This document shows, one piece after another, positions 1-8,738 of a stretch of DNA of 64,000 nt (positions are counted from its first letter, which is position 1; every line of letters begins with the position of its first letter). Below the pieces are notes generated by a model. The model worked only from the letters and a program-made list of their open reading frames with translations. It was not told where the DNA came from and ran no database searches. The position numbers and the translations under genes are program-made. The stretch comes from Bacillus badius NBRC 15713 (GTDB taxonomy: Bacteria > Bacillota > Bacilli > Bacillales > Domibacillaceae): positions 124,001 through 188,000 of the forward strand of contig NZ_BCVF01000001.1 of the NCBI RefSeq assembly GCF_001591605.1. Direction: 5' to 3'.

Positions 1-2034
1 GGCGGTGGACAAGGCGGCCTTTCAGTTTTAAAAATATTAAAGAATAGTCAAATGATGAAGGTTGCAGCGGTGACAGATGTTGACGAGGGAGCGCCGGCTC
101 TTCAGTTAGCGCGGGAAATGGGGATCCCGACAGGCAAGGACTGGAGAATATTTATGGGGGAACAGCCGGATGTCATTATTGAGGTAACCGGCGACAGCAA
201 GGTGCTGGAAGCGGTTCGCCAATACGCCCCCCGGGCTATCGTTATTCCCGGCAGCGTTGCCTATTTGCTCGCACAACTGCTCAAGCAAAAAGAAGAATTA
301 ATTATGCAGCTGAAAAATCAGTCCTACCAATATGATGTTATTTTTGAATCGATTGATGAGGGCATGATCGTCATTGGCGATACAGAAAAAATTATTTTAT
401 TTAATAAAAGTGCGGAACGGATATTAGGCATTCGCAAGCAAGAAGCGATAGGGCGCCATATTCAGGACATCGTGCCCAACAGCCGCTTGCCGGAAGTCCT
501 AAAAACGAAACGGGCAGAAATTAATCAGGCGCAGCAGCTCGCCGATAATGAGAAAATCATTACTTCGAGGATTCCCATGATTACTGCCGAGGGGAAAGTG
601 ATTGGGGCTTTTTCTATTTTTAAAGATATTACCGAGGTAGTTAACCTGGCTGAGGAAATCACGAATTTGAAGGAAATTCAAACGATGCTTAAAGCCATTA
701 TTTTTTCCAGCGATGATGCTATTTCAGTCGTGGACGAAAAAGGGCGGGGGCTGCTCATCAATCCGGCCTATACGAGGTTAACGGGCCTTAGCGAGAAAGA
801 GGTCATCGGAAAGCCGGCAACCATCGATATTTCAGAAGGGGACAGCGTGCACTTGCAGGTGCTGGCGAAGAAACAGCCTGTGCGCGGGGTTAAGATGTAT
901 GTCGGTCCTAAAAAGAAGGAAGTCGTTGTGAATGTAGCCCCTATTCTTGTGGATGGCCATTTAAAGGGCAGCGTCGGTGTCATTCATGATTTGACAGAAA
1001 TTCAATCCTTAACGAAAGAGCTTGACCGCGCAAGGCAAATTATCCGTACGTTAGAAGCCAAGTACACATTCGAGGAAATTATCGGTTGCTCTGAGGAAAT
1101 GAAAATTGCGGTAGAACAGGCGAAAGCAGGTGCAAACACGCCGGCTACAGTTCTCTTAAGAGGAGAGTCGGGAACCGGAAAAGAGTTGTTTGCCCATGCC
1201 ATTCATAACGCCAGCGATCGCCGTTATAACAAATTCATCCGTGTCAACTGCGCCGCCTTGACGGAATCACTGCTGGAAAGCGAACTTTTCGGCTATGAAG
1301 ACGGAGCTTTTTCAGGGGCCCGCCGCGGCGGCAAAAGGGGACTGTTTGAAGAAGCAAATAATGGAAGCATTTTTCTCGACGAAATCGGCGAATTAAGTGC
1401 TAATATGCAGGCGAAATTGCTGCGTGTGCTGCAAGAGCAGGAAATTGTCCGCGTCGGCGGGGCAAAAGCGATCGCTGTGAATGTTCGTGTGATTGCTGCT
1501 ACGAACGTTAATTTGGAAAGGGCCATGGTTGAGGGAACTTTCCGGGAGGACTTATATTACCGCCTGAACCGGATGCCTATACATATTCCGCCGCTTCGCC
1601 ATCGGAAAGCGGATATTCCGCTTTTGTGTGAACGGCTGATTGCCAAGATTAACCAAGACTATGGAAGAAGCGTGAAAGGCGTGACTTCTCAAGCTATGCA
1701 AAAGCTAATGGCCTATTCATGGCCCGGTAATGTGCGCGAATTAGAGAACGTTCTCGGCAGAGCGATGATTTTTCTGAATTACAGTGATTATCTTATTGAT
1801 GCATCGGCCCTTCCGCCGCTGATAGAAGATAAAGTAGCATCAGCAGAGAAGTCGGCTGAATGGCCAGCCATTGCAAAGGGGCGTTCATTGCAGGAAATGC
1901 TTGATCTGTATGAAAAAGAAATTTTGCAATCCCGCCTTGCTGCTAATAAAGGCAATAAAACCGCAGCGGCCAAGGATTTGAACATTTCCATTAGAAATTT
2001 ATATTACAAGCTGGAAAAGTATCAATTGCATTGA
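1..2034 (+). CDS. bkdR: Sigma-54-dependent activator of the bkd operon, 5' end cut by the window
   Basis: The reading frame is open from base 1 and reads [20 protein letters not shown], so the gene starts upstream and the first ATG at 52 is internal. The glycine-rich start looks like the dinucleotide-fold N-terminal region of BkdR-type regulators. Two PAS-like domains follow (about residues 110-220 and 230-335 of the visible protein). Next comes the AAA+ sigma-54 interaction domain with Walker A GESGTGKE near residue 388 and a GAFSGA loop near 435 (consensus GAFTGA). The C-terminus is a Fis-type helix-turn-helix ending [12 protein letters not shown]. It lies directly upstream of a -24/-12 promoter and the branched-chain keto acid operon, so it very probably activates that operon with sigma-L. 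B. subtilis BkdR is the nearest known relative. Confidence 0.93.
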   Translation, partial: GGGQGGLSVLKILKNSQMMKVAAVTDVDEGAPALQLAREMGIPTGKDWRIFMGEQPDVIIEVTGDSKVLEAVRQYAPRAIVIPGSVAYLLAQLLKQKEELIMQLKNQSYQYDVIFESIDEGMIVIGDTEKIILFNKSAERILGIRKQEAIGRHIQDIVPNSRLPEVLKTKRAEINQAQQLADNEKIITSRIPMITAEGKVIGAFSIFKDITEVVNLAEEITNLKEIQTMLKAIIFSSDDAISVVDEKGRGLLINPAYTRLTGLSEKEVIGKPATIDISEGDSVHLQVLAKKQPVRGVKMYVGPKKKEVVVNVAPILVDGHLKGSVGVIHDLTEIQSLTKELDRARQIIRTLEAKYTFEEIIGCSEEMKIAVEQAKAGANTPATVLLRGESGTGKELFAHAIHNASDRRYNKFIRVNCAALTESLLESELFGYEDGAFSGARRGGKRGLFEEANNGSIFLDEIGELSANMQAKLLRVLQEQEIVRVGGAKAIAVNVRVIAATNVNLERAMVEGTFREDLYYRLNRMPIHIPPLRHRKADIPLLCERLIAKINQDYGRSVKGVTSQAMQKLMAYSWPGNVRELENVLGRAMIFLNYSDYLIDASALPPLIEDKVASAEKSAEWPAIAKGRSLQEMLDLYEKEILQSRLAANKGNKTAAAKDLNISIRNLYYKLEKYQLH

Positions 2035-2039
2035 ATTGC

Positions 2040-2074
2040 CTGCAAAAAATTGCGTCCTCTGCAAAAAACTGCAG
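2040..2074 (+). promoter_or_regulatory. Probable upstream activating sequence for BkdR (tandem repeats)
   Basis: Two similar copies, CTGCAAAAAATTGC (from 2040) and CTGCAAAAAACTGCAG (from 2059), lie 19 bp apart. The second is an inverted repeat in itself (CTGCA...TGCAG). They sit about 45-80 bp upstream of the -24 element, as expected for an enhancer-type activator site. Assignment to BkdR is inference from position. Confidence 0.6.
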
Positions 2075-2116
2075 GGTGAAAAAATGGAAAATAAAGCGTT
2101 TTCATGATTCTTGAAT

Positions 2117-2132
2117 TGGCATAGTAATTGCA
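2117..2132 (+). promoter_or_regulatory. Sigma-54 (SigL) -24/-12 promoter of the bkd operon
   Basis: TGGCAT, five bases, then TTGCA gives the invariant GG (2118-2119) and GC (2130-2131) separated by 10 bp, which is the canonical sigma-54 geometry. It lies 53 bp upstream of the first operon gene and just downstream of a sigma-54 activator gene. Confidence 0.9.
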
Positions 2133-2184
2133 TTATTAAGAGAGACACATAAAAGGTTAACGACCGACATAAGGAGGATCGACA

Positions 2185-3285
2185 ATGGAAATTTTTAAAT
2201 ATATGAAAACCTACGATTACGAGCAGCTGGTCTTTTGTCAGGATGAGGTATCAGGCTTAAAGGCCATTATTGCGATTCATGATACGACGCTGGGACCGGC
2301 GCTTGGCGGAACACGGATGTGGACATACGAATCAGAGGAGGCCGCAATTGAGGATGCCCTTCGCCTGGCTCGGGGCATGACTTACAAAAATGCAGCAGCC
2401 GGCTTGAATTTAGGCGGAGGAAAAGCTGTTATCATCGGGGATCCCCGCAAGGACAAAAATGAACAGATGTTCCGTGCATTTGGGCGTTATATTCAAGGCT
2501 TGAACGGCCGGTACATTACGGCGGAAGATGTAGGAACAACGGTAGAAGATATGGACATTATCCATGAGGAAACGGATTATGTGACAGGAATTTCACCTGC
2601 TTTCGGTTCTTCAGGCAATCCGTCACCAGTCACTGCTTATGGCTGTTTTGTCGGCATGAAGGCGGCAGCCAAGGAGGCGTTCGGCACGGATTCTCTTGAA
2701 GGGCGTACCGTTTCTGTTCAAGGGGTAGGAAACGTTGCTTACCATTTGTGCCGTCATTTGCATGAAGCAGGAGCCAAATTAATTGTAACGGATATTAACA
2801 AAGATGCCGTCAAACGAGCGGTGGATGATTTTGGAGCAATGGCTGTTAATACCGATGAAATTTACGGGGTCGATGCTGACATCTTTGCTCCTTGTGCTCT
2901 CGGCGCTGTCATCAATTCACAAACAATCCCGCAGCTAAAAGTTAAAGTAGTTGCCGGCTCTGCAAACAACCAATTGAAAGAGGACAAAGACGGTGACGAG
3001 CTTCACGAGCGCGGAATTATTTATGCCCCTGATTATGTCATTAATGCTGGCGGCGTGATTAACGTAGCGGATGAATTGAACGGCTATAATTACGAGCGGG
3101 CGATGAAGAAAGTGGAATTGATTTACCATAATATTGAAAGAACGTTCAGCATTTCTAAACGCGATCACATTCCAACGTACCAGGCAGCTGACCGTATGGC
3201 TGAGGAGCGAATTCAAAAAATGGGCAAGGCCAGAAACAAGTTTTTGGTGGACGGACACCATATTTTATCAAGACGCAAACATTAA
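2185..3285 (+). CDS. bcd: Leucine (branched-chain amino acid) dehydrogenase
   Basis: It catalyses NAD-dependent oxidative deamination of leucine, valine and isoleucine to the 2-keto acids that feed the BKD complex encoded downstream. The 366 residues match the family length. The substrate-domain signature is [10 protein letters not shown] near residue 38, followed by the catalytic-lysine region [11 protein letters not shown] near 75. The Rossmann fold has [11 protein letters not shown] near 180. The start has a strong site (AAGGAGG, 2172-2178). In B. subtilis ptb lies between bkdR and bcd; here bcd is the first gene after the sigma-54 promoter. Confidence 0.96.
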   Translation: MEIFKYMKTYDYEQLVFCQDEVSGLKAIIAIHDTTLGPALGGTRMWTYESEEAAIEDALRLARGMTYKNAAAGLNLGGGKAVIIGDPRKDKNEQMFRAFGRYIQGLNGRYITAEDVGTTVEDMDIIHEETDYVTGISPAFGSSGNPSPVTAYGCFVGMKAAAKEAFGTDSLEGRTVSVQGVGNVAYHLCRHLHEAGAKLIVTDINKDAVKRAVDDFGAMAVNTDEIYGVDADIFAPCALGAVINSQTIPQLKVKVVAGSANNQLKEDKDGDELHERGIIYAPDYVINAGGVINVADELNGYNYERAMKKVELIYHNIERTFSISKRDHIPTYQAADRMAEERIQKMGKARNKFLVDGHHILSRRKH

Positions 3286-3300
3286 TTAAAAAGCGGGGGG

Positions 3301-3702
3301 ATGCTTTTGCAGGCGACAGCATTCCGCATGCTCGTTATATATGTGTCGGGGGAAAAAGTGATAGCGGGCGTGTTCGATAATCAAATGGCCGTATTCGAGC
3401 AAATTTTTCTGTGTGAAGAAAAGTCACTGGCGAAACGAAGTATTCATTTGCTTGCTTCACTTGATAAAGAAGGCATCAATCTTTCGAAGCTGCAAGCTGT
3501 TTGCGCACCTGAGGGCAAAAATGAGGGGGATGCTGGGGCCGGCATGGCCTGCTATATAGCAGGCCGTCTAAATATTCCTGCCTATTTTGTGTTTTCCGGC
3601 TATCTTCCGCAAATGGAACTGGGACATTCCGTTTATCCGGGTGACCGCTATTTGCTGTTTTTAGCCAAACAAGCCCTTTTCATGTTGGCGGGAGAGGATT
3701 AA
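3301..3702 (+). CDS. Degenerate, shortened butyrate-kinase-like protein
   Basis: This 133-codon open frame sits where buk sits in the B. subtilis bkd operon. Visible resemblances to the N-terminal half of butyrate kinase are FRMLVIYVSGEKVIAGVFDN (family: an FRxLVIN start, then a PGSTSTK loop, then GVFDN), DKEGINLSKLQAV, and GRLNIPAYFV followed by a region like the family's DPVVVDE segment. The phosphate-binding PGSTSTK motif is replaced by VSGEKVIA, the glycine-rich middle is deleted and the whole C-terminal half (family about 355-370 residues) is missing, so kinase activity is not expected. The frame has no internal stops and a purine-rich site (GCGGGGGG) before it. It could be a pseudogene in decay or a retained non-catalytic domain. 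TTG at 3307 is an alternative start. Confidence 0.7.
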   Translation: MLLQATAFRMLVIYVSGEKVIAGVFDNQMAVFEQIFLCEEKSLAKRSIHLLASLDKEGINLSKLQAVCAPEGKNEGDAGAGMACYIAGRLNIPAYFVFSGYLPQMELGHSVYPGDRYLLFLAKQALFMLAGED

Positions 3703-3744
3703 TATACTAGGTATGTATTCAGAGAGAAAAGAGGAGGAAAAGAG

Positions 3745-5169
3745 TTGGCTGAGGAATATGATTTAGTCATTTTAGGCGGAGGAACAGGCGGATACGTTGC
3801 TGCGATCCGTGCATCGCAACTCGGTTTAAAAACGGCAATTGTAGAAAAAGGCAAGCTTGGCGGGACATGCCTTCATAAAGGATGCATACCGTCTAAAGCG
3901 TTATTAAGAAGCGCAGAGGTATTAAGAACGGCTAAGAACAGTGAGGAGTTTGGCGTAACTGCCGGCGATGTAGCATTTAACTTTGCAAAGGTTCAAAAGC
4001 GAAAGCAGGGAATTATAGATACGCTTTACAGCGGCGTGCAAGGGTTAATGAAGAAAAACAAAATTGATATATACGAAGGGTTTGGCCGGATTTTAGGTCC
4101 ATCTATTTTCTCTCCTATGCCTGGCACAGTGTCTGTTGAAATGAATGATGGCACTGATAACGCTATGTTGATTCCCAAAAATGTAATAATCGCAACTGGC
4201 TCCCGTCCTCGTGCTTTACCGGATCTGCCGTTTGACGGAGAGGCTATTCTATCTTCCGATGACGCACTCGAACTGGAAAGCCTCCCTGAATCAATCATTA
4301 TCGTCGGCGGCGGTGTAATTGGCATTGAATGGGCATCCATGCTAACCGATTTTGGCGTCAGTGTAACGGTTTTAGAATATGCCAGCCGGATTTTGCCGAC
4401 CGAAGATGAAGAGGTTTCTAAAGAGATGGAACGTCTTCTTAAAAAGCGTGGAGTCAAGATTATAACAGGAGCAAAAGTCCTTGCCGGGACAGCGGAAAAG
4501 CAAGATGGCTCTGTTCTGATTCAGGCGGAGGTTAACGGAGGACAAGAGGCTTACAAGGCGGAAAAACTCCTTGTTTCCATCGGCCGCCAGGCAAATGTAG
4601 AAGGCATGGGCCTTGAAAATACGGATATCGTTGTTGAAAAAGGAATGATTACCGTAAACGAATTTTATCAAACAAAAGAATCTCATATTTACGCGATTGG
4701 AGATGTAATTGGCGGTTTGCAGCTGGCACATGTTGCTTCCCATGAAGGGATCACGGCGGTGAATCATATAGCCGGAGAAGAGGCAGACCCCATCGATTAT
4801 ACGATGGTGCCCAAGTGTATTTATTCCAGTCCGGAAGCCGCAAGCGTCGGCTTGACAGAGCGGGAAGCAAAAGAGCAGGGATATGAAGTGAAAACCGGCA
4901 AGTTTTCATTTCGCGCGATCGGCAAAGCTCTCGTTTATGGAGAGAGCGATGGATTTGTTAAAATAGTAGCGGACAAAAAAACAGATGATCTGCTCGGCGT
5001 CCATATGATCGGCCCGCATGTGACAGATATGATTTCAGAAGCAGGGCTTGCCCGCGTGCTTGATGCAGCTGCTTGGGAAGTGGGGCACACGATTCATCCG
5101 CACCCAACCTTGAGCGAAGCCATCGGGGAAGCGGCACTTGCTGTGGACGGAAAAGCAATTCATTCGTAA
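3745..5169 (+). CDS. lpdV: Dihydrolipoyl dehydrogenase, E3 of the branched-chain keto acid dehydrogenase
   Basis: This flavoprotein reoxidises the dihydrolipoyl group of E2 with NAD. The 474-residue length is usual. It shows the FAD fold GGGTGGYVAAIRA near residue 11, the redox disulfide GGTCLHKGCIPSK near 40, the NAD fold GGGVIGIEWA near 189, and the C-terminal dimer motif HPHPTLSEA with its catalytic histidine. The start is TTG, preceded by GAGGAGG with seven bases of spacing (an ATG does not fit). It is the fourth operon position in the B. subtilis order as well. Confidence 0.95.
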   Translation: MAEEYDLVILGGGTGGYVAAIRASQLGLKTAIVEKGKLGGTCLHKGCIPSKALLRSAEVLRTAKNSEEFGVTAGDVAFNFAKVQKRKQGIIDTLYSGVQGLMKKNKIDIYEGFGRILGPSIFSPMPGTVSVEMNDGTDNAMLIPKNVIIATGSRPRALPDLPFDGEAILSSDDALELESLPESIIIVGGGVIGIEWASMLTDFGVSVTVLEYASRILPTEDEEVSKEMERLLKKRGVKIITGAKVLAGTAEKQDGSVLIQAEVNGGQEAYKAEKLLVSIGRQANVEGMGLENTDIVVEKGMITVNEFYQTKESHIYAIGDVIGGLQLAHVASHEGITAVNHIAGEEADPIDYTMVPKCIYSSPEAASVGLTEREAKEQGYEVKTGKFSFRAIGKALVYGESDGFVKIVADKKTDDLLGVHMIGPHVTDMISEAGLARVLDAAAWEVGHTIHPHPTLSEAIGEAALAVDGKAIHS

Positions 5170-5196
5170 GGATAGAAAGAAGGGAGAGGAATATTT

Positions 5197-6195
5197 ATGG
5201 CTGAAAATCGTCATTCTGTGCTTGGATTAAGTGATGAAACCGTGCTGAAGATGTATGAAACCATGCTGCTTGCCCGCAGGTTGGATGAACGGATGTGGCT
5301 GCTGAACCGATCCGGGAAGATTCCTTTTGTTATTTCGTGCCAGGGACAAGAAGCGGCGCAAGTGGGGGCCGCGTTTGCTCTTGACAAGGAGAAGGATTAT
5401 GTTCTGCCCTATTACAGGGATATGGGGGTTGTCCTCACGTTTGGAATGACAGCTGCAGACTTAATGCTGTCCGGATTTGCCAAGGCGGAAGACCCAAATT
5501 CAGGCGGCCGGCAAATGCCGGGACATTTCGGTCAAAAGAAAAACCGGATTGTTACCGGTTCTTCGCCTGTAACGACACAGGTGCCGCATGCTGTTGGGAT
5601 TGCTCTGGGCGGCAAAATGGCCAAAGAAGACGTGGTGGCTTTTGTGACCTTTGGAGAAGGCTCATCCAATCAGGGAGACTTTCATGAAGGAGCCAACTTT
5701 GCAGGTGTTCATAAGCTGCCTGTTATTTTTATGTGCGAAAATAATAAATATGCGATTTCCGTTCCGGTAGAAAAGCAGCTGGCTTGTGAAAATGTTGCCG
5801 ATCGGGCGCAAGGCTACGGCATGCCGGGTTTCACTGTTGATGGCAATGATCCAATAGAAGTATACAAGTATGTGAAAGAGGCAGCGGACCGGGCTAGGCG
5901 CGGGGAAGGGCCAACATTAATTGAAACAGTTTCCTACCGCCTGACAGCTCATTCGTCTGACGATGATGACCGTACGTACCGTTCACCGGATGAAGTGCAA
6001 AAAGCTAAAACTAATGATCCGATTATCACGTTCGGCCAGTACTTAAAAGAGACAGGTGTGCTGAATGATGAACTTGAAAAAGAAATGAATGACCGTGTAA
6101 TGAAAGAAGTCAATGAAGCAACCGAGTATGCTGAAAATGCGCCATATGCCAAGGCGGAAGACGCGTTGACTTACGTGTATGCAGAGAAGCAGTAA
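5197..6195 (+). CDS. bkdAA: Branched-chain 2-oxo acid dehydrogenase E1 alpha
   Basis: With BkdAB it forms the thiamine-diphosphate E1 that decarboxylates branched 2-keto acids. At 332 residues it matches the family. The TPP-binding motif runs GEGSSNQGDFHEGANF with ENNKYAIS following (about residues 152-188). The phosphorylation-loop equivalent region RLTAHSSDDDDRTYR lies near 248. It is followed after 13 bp by bkdAB, with the AAGGAGG site for that gene just downstream of this stop. Confidence 0.96.
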   Translation: MAENRHSVLGLSDETVLKMYETMLLARRLDERMWLLNRSGKIPFVISCQGQEAAQVGAAFALDKEKDYVLPYYRDMGVVLTFGMTAADLMLSGFAKAEDPNSGGRQMPGHFGQKKNRIVTGSSPVTTQVPHAVGIALGGKMAKEDVVAFVTFGEGSSNQGDFHEGANFAGVHKLPVIFMCENNKYAISVPVEKQLACENVADRAQGYGMPGFTVDGNDPIEVYKYVKEAADRARRGEGPTLIETVSYRLTAHSSDDDDRTYRSPDEVQKAKTNDPIITFGQYLKETGVLNDELEKEMNDRVMKEVNEATEYAENAPYAKAEDALTYVYAEKQ

Positions 6196-6208
6196 GGAGG
6201 AGAAAAAG

Positions 6209-7192
6209 ATGCCGGTAATTTCTTATATAGATGCTGTCACAATGGCCATGCGAGAAGAAATGGAGCGGGATTCGAGAGTATTCGTTCTCGGTGAAGATGT
6301 AGGAAAAAAGGGCGGTGTCTTCAAGGCAACCGCCGGCTTATATGACCGATTTGGGGAAGAGCGCGTCATGGATACTCCACTCGCAGAATCAGCCATTGCC
6401 GGAGTCGGCATCGGTGCAGCAATGTACGGCATGCGCCCAATTGCTGAAATGCAGTTTGCTGATTTCATCATGCCTGCTGTGAACCAGATTATTTCAGAGG
6501 CAGCCCGCATTCGCTATCGTTCAAACAATGACTGGAGCTGTCCGATTGTCATACGGGCCCCATATGGCGGAGGGGTGCATGGAGCTCTGTATCATTCTCA
6601 GTCCGTAGAGGCCGTGTTTGCCAATCAGCCGGGCTTAAAAATTGTGATGCCGTCTACTCCATATGATGCAAAAGGATTATTAAAAGCCGCGATTCGCGAT
6701 GAAGACCCTGTTCTGTTTTTTGAACATAAGCGGGCCTATCGCTTAATTAAAGGAGAAGTGCCTTCTGAAGACTATGTGCTTCCGATCGGCAAAGCTGATA
6801 CAAAGCGTAAAGGGGAGGACCTTACAGTCATTACATATGGGCTGTGCGTCCATTTTGCTTTGCAAGCAGCAGAACGGCTAGCGAAAGATGGAATTGAAGC
6901 GGAAATTCTTGATTTGCGGACTGTTTATCCTCTTGATAAAGAGGCTATTTGTGAAGCAGCTAAGAAAACAGGGAAGGTTCTTCTTGTCACAGAGGATAAC
7001 AAGGAGGGCAGCATTATGAGTGAAGTGGCAGCCATCATTGCTGAAAATTGTTTGTTTGATCTCGATGCTCCCATTCAAAGACTGGCAGGTCCGGATGTGC
7101 CGGCTATGCCTTATGCGCCGACAATGGAGAAGTTTTTTATGATTAATCCGGATAAAGTAGAAAAAGCCATGCGTGAATTAGCAGAGTTTTAA
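6209..7192 (+). CDS. bkdAB: Branched-chain 2-oxo acid dehydrogenase E1 beta
   Basis: This is the second half of the E1 heterotetramer. The ATG at 6209 is chosen because AAGGAGG lies ten bases upstream and the protein then begins MPVISYIDAVTMAMREEM, as in the family; an upstream in-frame start at 6179 would overlap bkdAA. The 327 residues contain the transketolase pyrimidine-binding domain (GEDVGKKGGVFKAT near 29, DTPLAESAIAGVGIGAA near 52) and the C-terminal transketolase domain (VTEDNKEGSIMSEV). Confidence 0.96.
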   Translation: MPVISYIDAVTMAMREEMERDSRVFVLGEDVGKKGGVFKATAGLYDRFGEERVMDTPLAESAIAGVGIGAAMYGMRPIAEMQFADFIMPAVNQIISEAARIRYRSNNDWSCPIVIRAPYGGGVHGALYHSQSVEAVFANQPGLKIVMPSTPYDAKGLLKAAIRDEDPVLFFEHKRAYRLIKGEVPSEDYVLPIGKADTKRKGEDLTVITYGLCVHFALQAAERLAKDGIEAEILDLRTVYPLDKEAICEAAKKTGKVLLVTEDNKEGSIMSEVAAIIAENCLFDLDAPIQRLAGPDVPAMPYAPTMEKFFMINPDKVEKAMRELAEF

Positions 7193-7215
7193 GGCAGATA
7201 GAGAGGAGGGTCTTT

Positions 7216-8475
7216 ATGGCAACAAAACAAGTAACAATGCCCCAGTTAGGAGAAAGTGTCACTGAAGGGACGATTAGCAAATGGCTGATCCAGGCGGGAG
7301 ATCATGTGAATAAATATGATCCGATCGCTGAAGTGATGACGGATAAGGTCAATGCAGAAGTGCCTTCTTCTTTTACAGGAACGATTAAAGAGCTTGTAGC
7401 GGCCGAAGGAGATACGCTGGAGGTCGGAGCAGTGATGTGTTTGATGGAGGTAGAAGAGGCAGGCGGGGAGAAAGAAACGGTTCCGGCAGAGGAAACTGAC
7501 TCTGCTGCCGTAGAGACAGTCCAGGCATCGGGAGAGAAAAACGAAAGCAAGGCCCGTTATTCACCGGCCGTATTAAAGCTTTCCCAAGAGCATAATATCG
7601 ATTTGACACAAGTAAGCGGATCTGGCAAAGGCGGAAGAATTACACGCAAGGATTTGCTAAAGCTCATTGAGTCCGGTGAAACCCTGCAGCCTCAGCCGCC
7701 GAAAGACGAACCGCGCACTGAAGTTCAAGAAAAGCCGATGAGGCAGGCGCCGCCAGTACCGGCAGCTTCTATGCCAGGCGATATCAGCATTCCGGTAAGC
7801 GGCGTCAGAAAGGCGATCGCTGCTAACATGGTGCGCTCTAAACAGGAAGTTCCGCATGCCTGGACCATGATGGAAGTAGATGTAACAAATTTAGTAGCCC
7901 GCCGCGATGCTTTAAAGGAGGAATTTAAGAAAAGGGAAGGATTTAACTTAACTTACTTCGCCTTCTTTGTGAAAGCCGTCGCCCAAGCGTTAAAAGAGTT
8001 TCCGCAAGTCAACTCCATGTGGGCCGGGGATGCGATCGTTCAAAAGAAAGAGATTAATCTTTCCATTGCTGTTGCGACAGACGATGCTTTGTTTGTACCC
8101 GTAATCAAACAGGCTGATGAGAAAACGATTAAAGGTATTGCCCGGGAAATTCATGAGCTCGCCGGCAAAGTCCGTTCTGGCACACTGAAAGCGGAGGATA
8201 TGCAAGGCGGAACATTCACGGTGAATAACACCGGTTCCTTTGGCTCTGTTCAATCCATGGGAATCATTAATTATCCGCAGGCGGCGATTTTGCAGGTAGA
8301 GTCTATTGTGAAGCGTCCGGTTGTTATGCCAGGCGGCATGATTGCTGTGCGCGACATGGTAAACCTTTGTTTGTCATTGGATCACCGTGTGCTTGACGGG
8401 CTTATTTGCGGCCGCTTCTTGCAGCGGGTAAAAGAAATTTTAGAGAGCATTTCTGAGGATACATCTGTATATTAA
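7216..8475 (+). CDS. bkdB: Branched-chain 2-oxo acid dehydrogenase E2 (lipoamide acyltransferase)
   Basis: This is the core acyltransferase that passes branched acyl groups to CoA. Domain order: a lipoyl domain with lipoylated lysine in EVMTDKVNAEVPS (about residue 44); an acidic and Ala/Pro-rich linker; a peripheral subunit-binding domain RYSPAVLKLSQEHNIDL (from about 113); a second Pro-rich linker; and the catalytic domain ending in DHRVLDG with the active-site histidine near 393. Length is 419. It is the last gene of the operon, and a strong hairpin follows 13 bp after the stop. Confidence 0.96.
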   Translation: MATKQVTMPQLGESVTEGTISKWLIQAGDHVNKYDPIAEVMTDKVNAEVPSSFTGTIKELVAAEGDTLEVGAVMCLMEVEEAGGEKETVPAEETDSAAVETVQASGEKNESKARYSPAVLKLSQEHNIDLTQVSGSGKGGRITRKDLLKLIESGETLQPQPPKDEPRTEVQEKPMRQAPPVPAASMPGDISIPVSGVRKAIAANMVRSKQEVPHAWTMMEVDVTNLVARRDALKEEFKKREGFNLTYFAFFVKAVAQALKEFPQVNSMWAGDAIVQKKEINLSIAVATDDALFVPVIKQADEKTIKGIAREIHELAGKVRSGTLKAEDMQGGTFTVNNTGSFGSVQSMGIINYPQAAILQVESIVKRPVVMPGGMIAVRDMVNLCLSLDHRVLDGLICGRFLQRVKEILESISEDTSVY

Positions 8476-8487
8476 GCAAGCGAATAA

Positions 8488-8530
8488 AACGGGTCTGCTT
8501 CGGTTATATACCGAGGCAGACCCGTTTGTT
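8488..8530. terminator. Terminator at the end of the bkd operon, possibly bidirectional
   Basis: ACGGGTCTGC and GCAGACCCGT form a perfect stem with further pairing inside (TTCGG/CCGA). Adenines lie before and a short T-rich run after, so it can also serve the convergent minus-strand gene at 8529. Confidence 0.85.
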
Positions 8531-8738
8531 ATTTGTAACTTTTTTCAATAAAAAAAGTAAAGCTGAACAAGAAAGCAATAATGAAAGTCATCCCTGTCCC
8601 GATAGAAAACAGCTGGCGGCTTTCTGCTCCGGTTAATAGATGGGCGCCTTGATTAATCAGTATATTAATAGCTGAAATCACAGCTGCAATGATGGCGCTG
8701 CTCATGCCCGCTTTCATGCAGAAAAGAAAATGTTTCAT
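8529..8738 (-). CDS. Small two-helix membrane protein coupled to the AraC regulator gene
   Basis: The product has 69 residues with two hydrophobic segments (about residues 11-33 and 43-64) and a charged C-terminal tail, EKSYK. I do not recognise a named family. The start codon overlaps the stop of the upstream AraC-type gene as ATGA, and its ribosome site (AAGGAGGAGG) lies inside the end of that gene, so translation is probably coupled. Its function is unknown; the position suggests a membrane partner or target of the regulator, which is inference only. Confidence 0.7.
   Translation of the reverse strand: MKHFLFCMKAGMSSAIIAAVISAINILINQGAHLLTGAESRQLFSIGTGMTFIIAFLFSFTFFIEKSYK

Noticed and set aside
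52-2034. ATG at 52 as the true start of bkdR
   Set aside because: The frame is open to base 1 and the upstream residues ([15 protein letters not shown]) fit the N-terminal fold, so the gene is truncated by the window edge.
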